Below, piece after piece: positions 16,591-24,807 of a stretch of DNA of 64,000 nt. Origin of the DNA: an uncultured Anderseniella sp. Lineage in GTDB: Bacteria > Pseudomonadota > Alphaproteobacteria > Rhizobiales > Aestuariivirgaceae. The DNA lies in assembly GCA_947488295.1 (NCBI GenBank), contig CANKYU010000001.1, positions 1,166,183 to 1,230,182 of the forward strand, read 5' to 3'. Made by a program: the position numbers and the translations under genes. Each line of letters opens with the position of its first letter. The first letter of the stretch is position 1. Under the pieces are notes generated by a model. The model was not told where the DNA came from. It ran no database searches and worked only from the letters and a program-made list of their open reading frames with translations.

Positions 16591-17856
16591 ATGACCGCCG
16601 CACTATTGATCATTGCCATCGTTACGGCCTGCTACACGATGTTTGCCAAACGCCTGACTTCGACCCCTTTGACCGCACCCATCCTGTTTATCGCGCTTGG
16701 CGCACTCATGTCTGTGAGTGGACTGTTCAAGGACGATCAGGCTGAGCACATACTGCATTTAACGGCGGAAATTGCTCTTATCCTGCTGCTGTTTCTCGAC
16801 GCGTCACAGATCAACCTCAAGGTGCTGCGCCGAGATCACGGCTGGCCCATTCGCATGCTGTTTGCCGGGTTGCCGCTTTCGGTATTGATAGGATCGGTAT
16901 TTGCCTGGCTGTTGCTGCCGGGCTGGCCGATTGCCGCCGTGGTATTGATGGCCGCACTGCTGGCGCCCACCGACGCAGCCCTTGGCCAGGCGGTTGTGTC
17001 CAACACCATCGTTCCCGACCGGGTTCGACGCACCTTGACGGTGGAAAGCGGACTGAACGACGGTCTCGCTCTGCCGATGGTGCTGCTGTTTGCCAGCCTG
17101 CTGTCGGCGGAACTGTCACAAGACGGCACATACTGGCTGGTTTTCGCAGCGGCGCAATTGCTGCTGGGGCCGCTTGCCGGTATTGCGCTTGGCTGGCTCG
17201 GAGGCCGGGTGCTGCTGTGGTCGAAGGCACAAGGTTACACATCCGAAGTCTATGAAGGCGTTGGAGCCATATCCCTGGCACTCGCAACCTATCTGCTCGC
17301 CAATCAAGTTGGCGGCAACGGTTTCATTGCAGCATTCGTGGGCGGCCTGACCTTCGGCAATGTGGTGAAGGGGCAATGCAAGTTCATCTACGAGTTTACC
17401 GAAAGCGAAGGCCAGCTGCTGAGCTGGGGTGCGTTCTTCCTGCTCGGACTTGTTCTGGTGCCGACTGCCGTGGCCCATCTCGGTCTTGCTGAACTGGCTG
17501 TCATAGTGACAAGCCTGTTCATCGTGCGGCCGCTGGCCGTGTGGATATCGCTGGCCGGTACCGACACCTCTGCGATGACCCGCCTGTTTCTCGGCTGGTT
17601 CGGGCCACGCGGCCTTGCAACGGCCCTGTTTGCCCTGCTGGTGGCTCAGCAGAACGGTCCCGAAGCAGCCGAACCGATCCTGATGCTGGCGATCAACGCG
17701 GTGTGGATCAGTGCTCTTTTGCACGGTGTCACCGCTGCGCCTGCAACCAAATGGTATGCAAGTCGATTGAACAACACAGCCGATGGAGCGGAGACCCAGC
17801 CAATCCTCGCATCTGCCAAGCCGTTGCGGACACACCAGCCGCAAGACATCAACTGA
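16591..17856 (+). CDS. monovalent cation/proton antiporter, CPA1 family (NhaP-like)
   Basis: 421 aa, about 12-13 helices. The start at ATG 16591 is preferred; the open frame runs back to TTG 16531 but that adds a polar, unlikely N terminus. Family features: LLLFLDASQINLKVLRR in helix 3 and the ion-site motif ALLAPTDAALGQAVV (ND/TD-type pair in helix 5), then SGLNDGLALPMVLLF in helix 6, all as in CPA1 exchangers. It should exchange Na+ or K+ for protons across the inner membrane. It is divergent from the ECF sigma gene. Confidence 0.88.
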   Translation: MTAALLIIAIVTACYTMFAKRLTSTPLTAPILFIALGALMSVSGLFKDDQAEHILHLTAEIALILLLFLDASQINLKVLRRDHGWPIRMLFAGLPLSVLIGSVFAWLLLPGWPIAAVVLMAALLAPTDAALGQAVVSNTIVPDRVRRTLTVESGLNDGLALPMVLLFASLLSAELSQDGTYWLVFAAAQLLLGPLAGIALGWLGGRVLLWSKAQGYTSEVYEGVGAISLALATYLLANQVGGNGFIAAFVGGLTFGNVVKGQCKFIYEFTESEGQLLSWGAFFLLGLVLVPTAVAHLGLAELAVIVTSLFIVRPLAVWISLAGTDTSAMTRLFLGWFGPRGLATALFALLVAQQNGPEAAEPILMLAINAVWISALLHGVTAAPATKWYASRLNNTADGAETQPILASAKPLRTHQPQDIN

Positions 17857-17879
17857 AACAAGTACAGGATGCCAAAAGC

Positions 17880-19490
17880 ATGAAAAAAATTTCCATTGTA
17901 AAACTGTCGGAGCTTGAAGACCGAAAGCCCGCTTACGCGATATCCGGTGAGGTCGACCTTGTAGTGGTCCGGATGGATGACGAGGTGTCGGTGTTCTACG
18001 GGCGCTGTCTGCATCGCGGTGCGCTGATGGCTGACGGGTTTGTGCGCGGCAACAACCTGATCTGCGGCGTGCACAACTGGGATTACCGGCTGGATAGCGG
18101 CGTGTCGGCCTATGCCAACGATGAGGCTCTGCCGAAGTTTGCGTCGTGGATTGACGGCGATGATGTTCTCATCGATGAAGACGAGATTGCGGCATGGGCG
18201 CTGAAAAATCCGCAGCCGTTCAACCGCAATGCCTATCTCGGGCTTTATGCCGATACCGCCCATGGTACTGCTGAAGAACCTTACAACGCCCTGATTCAAC
18301 GATATGCGCGCGACGGACTGTCAAAAACCGGTCACCACGGTGCCGTGGATGCCATGGGCGTGCCGCGCGATGAGCTGCCGACATGGGATGATATCCAGCT
18401 GTTAACCGCCCAGCTCTGGAAAGCGCCGCTTCTGGATGAGGCAACTGTCGGGACTGACGTGGTGATTGGCCCGAATGCGCAGAAACCGCTGAAACTTAAG
18501 ATACCCCTGTTTGTGTCGGACATGTCCTTTGGTGCGTTGTCTGAGCCTGCAAAAACGGCACTGGCCCTGGGGGCGGAGAATGCCGGCACCGGCATTTGCT
18601 CCGGCGAAGGCGGTATGTTGCCGGAAGAACAGGCTGCCAACAGCCGGTATTTCTACGAACTGGCGTCTGGCCGCTTTGGGTTCGGATGGGACAAGCTTGA
18701 AAAGGTGCAGGCGTTTCATTTCAAGGGCGGGCAGGGCGCCAAGACCGGGACCGGCGGTCATCTGCCAGGCAAGAAGGTGAAGGGCAAGATCGCCGAGGTG
18801 CGGGAGCTGGAGGAGGGCGAGGACGCCATTTCACCGCCCCGGTTTCCGGAATGGACGTCGCCGCTGCAGATCAAGGAATTTGCCGATGAAGTCCGCGACC
18901 GCACCGGAGGCATTCCCATCGGTTACAAACTGTCCGCCCAGCATATCGAGAAGGATATTGATGCCGCGCTTGAGGTTGGTGTCGACTACATCATTCTCGA
19001 CGGGCGCGGTGGCGGCACCGGCGCCGCGCCGATCATCTTCCGGGACAACATATCGGTGCCCACCATACCGGCGCTGGCCAGAGCCCGAGCCCACCTCGAC
19101 AAGCTGGGCAGGGATGACATAAGTCTCGTCATTACCGGCGGCCTGCGCAAACCGGCCGATTTCATCAAGGCGCTGGCCATGGGCGCGGATGCTGTCGCCG
19201 TGTCCAATGCTGCCATGCAGGCCATAGGCTGCATCGCCATGCGCGCGTGCCACACCAACAATTGTCCGGTTGGCATTGCCAGCCAGAAACCGCATCTGGC
19301 CAGCCGCATCATCGTTGAGAATTCAGCCAAACAACTGACCAACTTCTTCGAGGCGAGCGTGGAACTGATGCAGGTGATGGCGCGGGCCTGCGGTCATGAC
19401 CACCTGAACAAATTCAACATGGAAGACCTGACCACATGGAAAAAGGACATGGCTGATATTTCAGGCGTGTCTTTTGGCGGCGCGGCATAA
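17880..19490 (+). CDS. Rieske [2Fe-2S] domain fused to FMN-binding glutamate synthase-like domain
   Basis: 536 aa from ATG 17880; the open frame extends to 17541 but that part lies inside the antiporter gene. Residues about 1-105 form a Rieske domain with CxH (RCLHRGALM) and CxxH (LICGVHNWDY). From about residue 150 comes a GltB-type synthase domain: LFVSDMSFGALSEPAK, GICSGEGGMLPEE, ILDGRGGGTGAAP and the [3Fe-4S] pattern C-x5-C-x4-C in CIAMRACHTNNCPVG. There is no glutaminase domain, so ammonia or another amine is a possible donor, or the enzyme serves a different FMN chemistry. The Rieske domain could accept or donate single electrons in place of the GltD partner. No gltD-like gene adjoins it. 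Confidence 0.85.
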   Translation: MKKISIVKLSELEDRKPAYAISGEVDLVVVRMDDEVSVFYGRCLHRGALMADGFVRGNNLICGVHNWDYRLDSGVSAYANDEALPKFASWIDGDDVLIDEDEIAAWALKNPQPFNRNAYLGLYADTAHGTAEEPYNALIQRYARDGLSKTGHHGAVDAMGVPRDELPTWDDIQLLTAQLWKAPLLDEATVGTDVVIGPNAQKPLKLKIPLFVSDMSFGALSEPAKTALALGAENAGTGICSGEGGMLPEEQAANSRYFYELASGRFGFGWDKLEKVQAFHFKGGQGAKTGTGGHLPGKKVKGKIAEVRELEEGEDAISPPRFPEWTSPLQIKEFADEVRDRTGGIPIGYKLSAQHIEKDIDAALEVGVDYIILDGRGGGTGAAPIIFRDNISVPTIPALARARAHLDKLGRDDISLVITGGLRKPADFIKALAMGADAVAVSNAAMQAIGCIAMRACHTNNCPVGIASQKPHLASRIIVENSAKQLTNFFEASVELMQVMARACGHDHLNKFNMEDLTTWKKDMADISGVSFGGAA

Positions 19491-19506
19491 GGGAGCAAGC
19501 TGTAGG

Positions 19507-19530
19507 CCCGGACTGGTCCGGTTGTCCGGG
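19507..19530 (+). terminator. weak hairpin after the Rieske-synthase gene
   Basis: CCCGGAC (19507-19513) pairs with GTCCGGG (19524-19530) around a 10-base loop. There is no T-run, so a terminator role is only possible. The rest of 19491-19743 shows no gene. Confidence 0.3.
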
Positions 19531-19743
19531 TCGCTGGTGAAAGCTCGCGGAAAGAGTTGCGACAGGTCAATTTGTATTGGCCGGCGCGGTGATATTGAAT
19601 GACACCATCGGGACACAACGCAGACTGCATTGCCGATGGGTCCCGGCTACCGGTTGTTCTCTGGAAATTGAGACATATATCTAGGATGGATGCCGGGTGT
19701 GTTCCGGCGATGTGTTTCAATTGACTGCGGGAAGGGTTTTCAG

Positions 19744-20055
19744 ATGCCGACCGTGCCGAGTGGAATACTGTATTTCATGGTATGGAAGTATGCCCTGTAC
19801 GGAGGCCTGCTGCTCGTCGGAAGCCGGGTTTTCAAACATCTTGGTGTATTCGATCTCTATCCGCTGAGCGGCATTGCCGTTCTGAGCGGGGGTGTGCTGT
19901 TGCTGGTCTTATGGTTCGAGCACGGTGATGACCGGTTGTCTGAACTATGGCAGGTTGACGAGGAACGGACCAATTGTGATCGGTTGGCCAAGGCCTTCTT
20001 GTATGTGTGCTGCTGTATCGTGTGGCCCAGATTCGTCATGCGTGACAATCTGTAG
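19744..20055 (+). CDS. small membrane protein of unknown function
   Basis: 103 aa from ATG 19744, which follows GGGAAGGG; an ATG at 19690 in frame has no ribosome site. Two hydrophobic helices are seen (about residues 7-28 and 38-57), then a polar linker HGDDRLSELWQVDEERTN and a C-terminal hydrophobic, cysteine-rich segment (VCCCIVWP). I do not recognise the family. It stands alone, with spacers of about 250 and 170 bases on either side. Confidence 0.55.
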   Translation: MPTVPSGILYFMVWKYALYGGLLLVGSRVFKHLGVFDLYPLSGIAVLSGGVLLLVLWFEHGDDRLSELWQVDEERTNCDRLAKAFLYVCCCIVWPRFVMRDNL

Positions 20056-20229
20056 GGTCTGTGCATGCGCCGGTCACCTGCGGGCTGAAATCTGGCAGTT
20101 TAACCGGATGGTTTGCGGCAATTGCCGACTGATCATCGCGGTGCTTCATCAAGCATGATAATCCTGACTGTAGCCGCTGCGTAAACTGTGCTGTGATGGA
20201 GTGCACATGAAACAAAGCGAGCTCGTCCA

Positions 20230-20832
20230 TTGTTCAAAACGGTTGATCTTGGCACCAGGCACGTAGGCCCGGTCAGCATAAACGTTGCCCGCGGCGAATG
20301 CCTGGCCATTCTGGGCGCCTCGGGATCCGGCAAATCCCTGTTTTTTCGGGCTATTGCCGATCTTGATCCCAATCGGGGAGAGGTGTACCTGAACGGCAAG
20401 TCACGCGAAGATATGCCGGCCTGGGAATGGCGCAGGCAGGTGTCATATGTGCCTGCGGAAACCGGATGGTGGGCAGATCGCGTAGGCGATCATTTTGATG
20501 CTGACGGTGAACTGGAAGACCTTCTCCGGGTTGTCGATTTGAAGGATGCGCTGGGCTGGGACGTCAACCGTCTGTCGACCGGAGAGCGGCACCGGCTGGG
20601 CATCGTGCGTGCATTGCAGGCCAGACCCAACGTGCTTTTGCTGGACGAACCGACCGCATCGCTGGATGCGGACATGACTGGCGCGGTCGAAAGGTTGATC
20701 AAACAGCAACTGGCAAGAGATGTTTGCGTCTTGCTGGTCAGCCATGATCCGGAACAGGCGAAACGCATTGCAGACCGGTCGATGAGGATGACGGGTGGCC
20801 GGTTACAACCTGAAACCGGGGCCGCGTCGTGA
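20230..20832 (+). CDS. ABC transporter ATP-binding protein, FetA/YbbL-like
   Basis: 200 aa from TTG 20230; an ATG at 20207 is out of frame and the ribosome site is poor, so the start is uncertain. Walker A is GASGSGKSLFFRA, the signature is LSTGERHRLG, and Walker B is NVLLLDEPTASLD. The short size and the EWRRQVSYVPAETGWW Q-loop region match the YbbL/FetA type. It overlaps the permease gene by four bases (GTGA). The pair is thought to export iron and help against peroxide in E. coli; that role here is by homology. Confidence 0.8.
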   Translation: MFKTVDLGTRHVGPVSINVARGECLAILGASGSGKSLFFRAIADLDPNRGEVYLNGKSREDMPAWEWRRQVSYVPAETGWWADRVGDHFDADGELEDLLRVVDLKDALGWDVNRLSTGERHRLGIVRALQARPNVLLLDEPTASLDADMTGAVERLIKQQLARDVCVLLVSHDPEQAKRIADRSMRMTGGRLQPETGAAS

Positions 20833-21623
20833 GTACATACATTTCGCTGTCATATCTGGATTTGGTCGGAGCATCGGTTTTCCTGGTGCTGAATGCGTTG
20901 TGCTCGTTTGCCCTGAAACTGGGTCTGGAGCGGCAATTGCTGTTTTCCGCCCTGAGAATGATCGTGCAACTGCTGATGGTCGGACTGGTGCTGAAAGCAG
21001 TATTCGCAGCGTCCTCGGCACTACTTACCCTGTTGATCGCCGTCATCATGATTACGTTCGCCGGGCGCGAGATCCGGGCCCGCCAGGAACGGCGGCTTAC
21101 CGGCATATGGGGATATGGCCTCGGGGCAACGTCGATGATGTTTGCCGGAACCATCGTGACGGTTTGTGTGCTGGTGATGCAGATAGAGCCACAACCCTGG
21201 TGGACGCCTCAAATTGCCTTGCCCCTGTTCGGCATGGTGCTGGGCAACACCATGACCGGCGTCAGCCTGGGGCTGGATACGCTGCACAGTACGGTTTATC
21301 GCGAACGAACCGCCGTAGAAGCGCAATTGCTGCTGGGGCGCACCCGCTGGGAAGCGATCCTGCCGTGCGCGCGCCGCTCATTGCGCAGCGGGTTCACACC
21401 AATCATCAATGCCATGGCGGCCACCGGCGTGGTGTCGTTGCCGGGCATGATGACAGGACAGATACTGTCGGGCGTCGATCCGCAGGAGGCGGTGAAATAC
21501 CAGATACTGATCATGTTCATGATCGCAGGTGCAACCGGGCTTGGGGTGCTGGGTGCGGTTTTCGGCAGCGTCTGGCGGCTGACCGATCACCGCCACCGCG
21601 TCCGGCTTGACCGGATGACCTAG
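20829..21623 (+). CDS. ABC transporter permease, FetB/YbbM (UPF0014) family
   Basis: 264 aa, GTG start overlapping the ATPase stop. About seven membrane helices. Family motifs: QLLMVGLVLKAVF in helix 2, MVLGNTMTGVSLGLDTL, and RRSLRSGFTPIINAMAATGV with LPGMMTGQILSG near the coupling region, the hallmark of YbbM proteins. It forms the membrane part of the putative metal exporter with the preceding ATPase. Confidence 0.85.
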   Translation: MSTYISLSYLDLVGASVFLVLNALCSFALKLGLERQLLFSALRMIVQLLMVGLVLKAVFAASSALLTLLIAVIMITFAGREIRARQERRLTGIWGYGLGATSMMFAGTIVTVCVLVMQIEPQPWWTPQIALPLFGMVLGNTMTGVSLGLDTLHSTVYRERTAVEAQLLLGRTRWEAILPCARRSLRSGFTPIINAMAATGVVSLPGMMTGQILSGVDPQEAVKYQILIMFMIAGATGLGVLGAVFGSVWRLTDHRHRVRLDRMT

Positions 21624-21638
21624 CCATCAGCAGCGCGA

Positions 21639-22775
21639 TCAGCCCCGATTGCGCATGATGTGTGCATCCAGCGCTGCCAGTCCCTCATCGAGCCCGTTGC
21701 GGCCATAGCCAAGTCTGAAGCGGTCGGTCGGCGTCTCGCCCAACTCCGAGTTGTATATGCTGCCGGGCAGCAGTAGAACGCCGCTTTCCTCCACCAGTGA
21801 GCGGGTAAAATTCTCAACACCGTCAGCGCCCTTGTAGCGCGGAAACGCCATGCAGGAGCCATCGGGTGTCTGCCAGTCGAACAGATCCGGATAGCGGGCA
21901 AAGAACGCCTCCCACTTGGGCAGGTTCTCATCGACGATGGCGCAGTTTCTCGCCAGCAGGCTGTTGCGGTTGTTCAACGCGATTTTGGCCAGACGCTCAC
22001 TGGGGCCGGAATTGCAGATCGACAGATAGTGCTTCATGCGTTCCATCTTGCTGACGATTTCTGCGTCCTGGCAGGCAATCCAGCCGATCCTGAGGCCCGG
22101 CAGGCCGTAGGATTTCGACATGACGCCCAGTGACAGTCCGCGCTCGTAAACATCTGCGATGAAGGGCAGGTGTTCGGTGCCAGTGCGCCCCAGGCCGTTG
22201 AAAATCTCGTCGTGCAGTATGTAGATGCCGTGTTTTCGGCACAGGTCAACCAGCGCATGGTAACGGTCCAGCGCCAGGATGGCGCCGGTCGGATTGTGGG
22301 GAAAATTGATGGTTACCAGCCTGGTGTTCGGCTGAATGGCGTCCGCAATCCGGTCAATGTCCAGCGACCAGTTGTCGTCCGGATCAAGCGGCACACCGGT
22401 AGCAGCACAAATCGCCACCGGCAGGGTTTCGTGAGACTGGTAGTTGGGCGTGACGACAATGGCGTGGCTGTCGGTGTCCAGGATCACCGTATTGGCGGCG
22501 AAAATACCTTCGCTGGCCCCGGCAAAGCACAGCACGTCCTGTGCTGTGCGGGTTTCGAATGTGGACGCGATTGCTTCGCGCAGGTCGGGAGCGCCAAAAG
22601 TTTCCGTGTAACCCAGCCACAGATTGTCAAACTCCTCGCGTTCTGCAGGTGTTGCCATCGCCAGCAGTTCCCGCATCGAGATGCTTTCGGCGTCCGACGC
22701 GGTCATGTGGTATTTGGCATGAAACTCCCACTTGGAGAAATGTGTTTCCAGTTTGAAGTCCGGCAACGTCGTCAT
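21639..22775 (-). CDS. PLP-dependent aminotransferase, class I/II
   Basis: 378 aa from ATG at 22775 (the frame extends upstream but the conserved protein begins here). Fold type I features: FAGASEGIFAANTVIL (PLP phosphate loop), INFPHNPTGAIL (Asn of NPTG), LHDEIFNGLG (Asp to the pyridine N) and SKSYGLPGLRIGW with the Schiff-base lysine, plus the C-terminal Arg in DRFRLGYGRN for the substrate carboxylate. The subgroup is close to the class I enzymes acting on small or unusual amino acids; the substrate is not evident. It is divergent from an ornithine cyclodeaminase-family gene and probably works on a related amino acid. Confidence 0.88.
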   Translation of the reverse strand: MTTLPDFKLETHFSKWEFHAKYHMTASDAESISMRELLAMATPAEREEFDNLWLGYTETFGAPDLREAIASTFETRTAQDVLCFAGASEGIFAANTVILDTDSHAIVVTPNYQSHETLPVAICAATGVPLDPDDNWSLDIDRIADAIQPNTRLVTINFPHNPTGAILALDRYHALVDLCRKHGIYILHDEIFNGLGRTGTEHLPFIADVYERGLSLGVMSKSYGLPGLRIGWIACQDAEIVSKMERMKHYLSICNSGPSERLAKIALNNRNSLLARNCAIVDENLPKWEAFFARYPDLFDWQTPDGSCMAFPRYKGADGVENFTRSLVEESGVLLLPGSIYNSELGETPTDRFRLGYGRNGLDEGLAALDAHIMRNRG

Positions 22776-22846
22776 TGTGGTCCGCCTGTGTTTTGATCGT
22801 ATCGAAGATGTTGTTATAGATGCCGGAAACGATCGGCAACACGGCA

Positions 22847-22866
22847 GTATCGGGCATGACCGATAC
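22847..22866. promoter_or_regulatory. perfect inverted repeat in the aminotransferase / cyclodeaminase spacer
   Basis: GTATCGG (22847-22853) and CCGATAC (22860-22866) with a 6-base centre, ending 5 bases before the GGGGAGG ribosome site of the cyclodeaminase-family gene. It could be an operator shared by the divergent pair or a 5' mRNA stem that limits translation. Confidence 0.4.
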
Positions 22867-22884
22867 AAGCGAGGGGAGGCGACA

Positions 22885-23853
22885 ATGATCAGTCTTACAC
22901 GCCGTCAGATTGAAGCCTTGCTGGAGTATGATCAGGCGGCAGCGCTGATCGAAGAAGCCTACCGGGCTTCCAGTCTTGGCAAGGTGAACCTGCCGCCGGT
23001 TGGACATATCGTGTTTCCCGATCATGACGGCGATTGCCATATCAAGTACGGGCATGTCGAAGGAGACCCGGTGTTCGTGATCAAGGTCGCGACCGGGTTT
23101 TACGGCAATACTGCCCTCGGCCTGCCCAGCGGGAATGGCATCTCGCTGGTTTTGTGCGCGCAAACCGGCGCTGTCAAAGCCGTGTTGCATGATGAGATGT
23201 GCATGACGGATTTCAGGACCGCGATTGGCGGGGCGATCGCGACCCGCCTGTTATGCAGGCCGGACGCCGAACGGGTCACCATCGTCGGAACCGGTGTGCA
23301 GGCGCGCAAGCAGGCCGAAGCACATGCGAGGCTGATGCCAGGTCGGCAGCTTGAGTTCCAGGTGTGGGGCCGTGCAGTGGAGAGGGCGGTTGCAGTGGTC
23401 AAGGAACTTACGGCTTCGGGGCTGTCTGCTGATGTTGCGGAAGACCTCGAGGAAGCCTGCCGGAATGCAGATGTTATCGTCACCGCCACTGCTTCAACCG
23501 CGCCCGTCATTAAGCGTGACTGGGTTCAGCCCGGCACACATATCACCGCTGTAGGCGCGGATGCACCCGGCAAGCAGGAACTGGATACGCAACTGGTTGC
23601 ACAGGCAGACCGGTTGATTGTCGATCTCAGTTCACAATGCCTGGATCACGGCGAAGTCGCCACGGCAATCCGCGCCGGTCTGATCGAGCCCGACCGGTTG
23701 GTCGAGCTGGGAGATGTGCTGGATCAGCGCAAGCCGGGCCGGACAGCGGATGACCAGATCACCATTGCAGACCTGACCGGAATCGCTGCGCAGGACATTG
23801 CAATAGCGCGCATGGTTGTTTCTGCGTTTGAGCGGTTGGAGGAGGCCAAGTAA
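22885..23853 (+). CDS. ornithine cyclodeaminase / mu-crystallin family protein
   Basis: 322 aa from ATG 22885 behind GGGGAGG; upstream codons in frame belong to the spacer. The N-terminal lobe has KVATGFYGNTALGLPSGNG (substrate Lys region), and MTDFRTAIGGAIATRLLCRP precedes the Rossmann NAD(P) loop VTIVGTGVQARKQAEAHARL. TASTAPVIKRDWVQPGTHI and GADAPGKQELD are family motifs. Members include ornithine cyclodeaminase, alanine dehydrogenase, ketimine reductase and ectoine utilisation EutC. The aminotransferase next door could supply an imine or keto substrate. The specific reaction is unknown. Confidence 0.85.
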   Translation: MISLTRRQIEALLEYDQAAALIEEAYRASSLGKVNLPPVGHIVFPDHDGDCHIKYGHVEGDPVFVIKVATGFYGNTALGLPSGNGISLVLCAQTGAVKAVLHDEMCMTDFRTAIGGAIATRLLCRPDAERVTIVGTGVQARKQAEAHARLMPGRQLEFQVWGRAVERAVAVVKELTASGLSADVAEDLEEACRNADVIVTATASTAPVIKRDWVQPGTHITAVGADAPGKQELDTQLVAQADRLIVDLSSQCLDHGEVATAIRAGLIEPDRLVELGDVLDQRKPGRTADDQITIADLTGIAAQDIAIARMVVSAFERLEEAK

Positions 23854-23857
23854 ACGC

Positions 23858-24556
23858 TCAGGTTTTGCGGTCATCAATCAGCGGATTCGGCTTGGCCAGT
23901 GTTTCCATTGAGTTCACATCAGTCAGCCTGATGGTTGATCCTTCCACCTCCACACCATAAGGCTTCAGCGTATTGAAGGCGCGTGACAGATTTTCCGGTG
24001 TCATGCCCAGGGCTGAGGCAAGCGTGCGCTTGTCGTGTGGCAGCTCGAACGACCCATTGCCGCCCTGGTCGTTGTGATAGCGCAGCAGCCGGTTGGCCAG
24101 ACGCTCGACCGCCGTGCGCAGTTTCAGATTCTTGTGCTCCTTGACCACGCCGCGATAACAGCTTGCCAGTTCCTGAACGATGGCGCGGGCAAACTCGGCA
24201 TCCTGCTGGAAGGCCTCGCGGATGTTCTGCGAGGGTATCAGCAGGATCTTTGAACGCTGCGCGGTGCGGGCCGACATCAGGTAAACCGCATCCTTGAGTA
24301 CGGCGGCCAGAATGAAGGTGCCGACCGGGCGTACCAGGCCCATGGTGGACTCCCGTCCGTTGGAGCGGGCGAACAGCTCAACAGAACCTTCCACGACGAT
24401 ATAGAGAAAGTCGGCAACATCGCCTTCGGCAATCAGGTCCAGTTGTGGAGGGAAGGTTTGCAGGTAGGCGACCTCCATCAGCGCATCGAAGTGTTTTTCC
24501 TCCATGCTGCTGAACAGGCCCAACGCCCTGACTTCTGGCAAGTCGCTCGCTCGCAC
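23858..24556 (-). CDS. CRP/FNR-family transcriptional regulator, NarR/DNR-like
   Basis: 232 aa, GTG start at 24556 with AAGGAGAGGG just upstream. A cyclic-nucleotide-like beta-barrel (about 25-125; QLDLIAEGDVADFLYIVVEG) is followed by the dimer helix and a winged helix with the recognition segment DKRTLASALGMTPENLSRAF. The N terminus lacks the cysteine cluster of oxygen-sensing FNR (the only Cys is in ELASCYRG), so it is more like NarR or DNR, which respond to nitrate/nitrite or NO. It is divergent from narK1 and two FNR-type boxes lie in the spacer, one directly in its own leader, which fits control of the nar cluster plus autoregulation. Confidence 0.85.
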   Translation of the reverse strand: MRASDLPEVRALGLFSSMEEKHFDALMEVAYLQTFPPQLDLIAEGDVADFLYIVVEGSVELFARSNGRESTMGLVRPVGTFILAAVLKDAVYLMSARTAQRSKILLIPSQNIREAFQQDAEFARAIVQELASCYRGVVKEHKNLKLRTAVERLANRLLRYHNDQGGNGSFELPHDKRTLASALGMTPENLSRAFNTLKPYGVEVEGSTIRLTDVNSMETLAKPNPLIDDRKT

Positions 24557-24567
24557 GTTCCCTCTCC

Positions 24568-24581
24568 TTGATAAATATCAA
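24568..24581. promoter_or_regulatory. FNR/DNR-type box next to the regulator start
   Basis: TTGATAAATATCAA, a perfect match to the TTGAT-N4-ATCAA consensus, centred about 18 bases upstream of the regulator start codon. That is too close for class II activation of this gene, so repression (autoregulation) is more likely. A second short palindrome TTGATCAA lies at 24590-24597. Confidence 0.75.
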
Positions 24582-24704
24582 GTCTCTAATTGATCAAAGT
24601 AGCAAGCCTGACCCGTCATCGCAATTCGCATTCTTGACCGGCATATGCGGCCATCTTGTTTTGTGCGCCACAGACAGTTGTTTGGCTATCGACCGTTGTA
24701 ATCC

Positions 24705-24718
24705 TTGACATAGATCAA
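24705..24718. promoter_or_regulatory. FNR/DNR-type box in front of narK1
   Basis: TTGACATAGATCAA (TTGAC-N4-ATCAA), one base off the FNR consensus. If it sits at -41.5, transcription would start near 24753, leaving a leader of about 55 bases before narK1 at 24808. It is the probable anaerobic activator site for the nar operon. Confidence 0.75.
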
Positions 24719-24807
24719 CCCGGCAAGCGCCCGATTGCCAACTCTGATCCCGTCTTTAACCAGTCTGCACGGCGAAATGCGCGTGCAAACAAAGAGGGGT
24801 TGGATCA

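Noticed and set aside
17541-17879. N-terminal extension of the Rieske-synthase gene
   Set aside because: It lies inside the antiporter gene and lacks conservation-like structure; the ATG at 17880 starts a complete Rieske domain.
24590-24597. TTGATCAA as a third FNR box
   Set aside because: The half-sites are fused with no 4-base spacer, so it does not fit the FNR/DNR pattern; it may be chance in AT-rich DNA.
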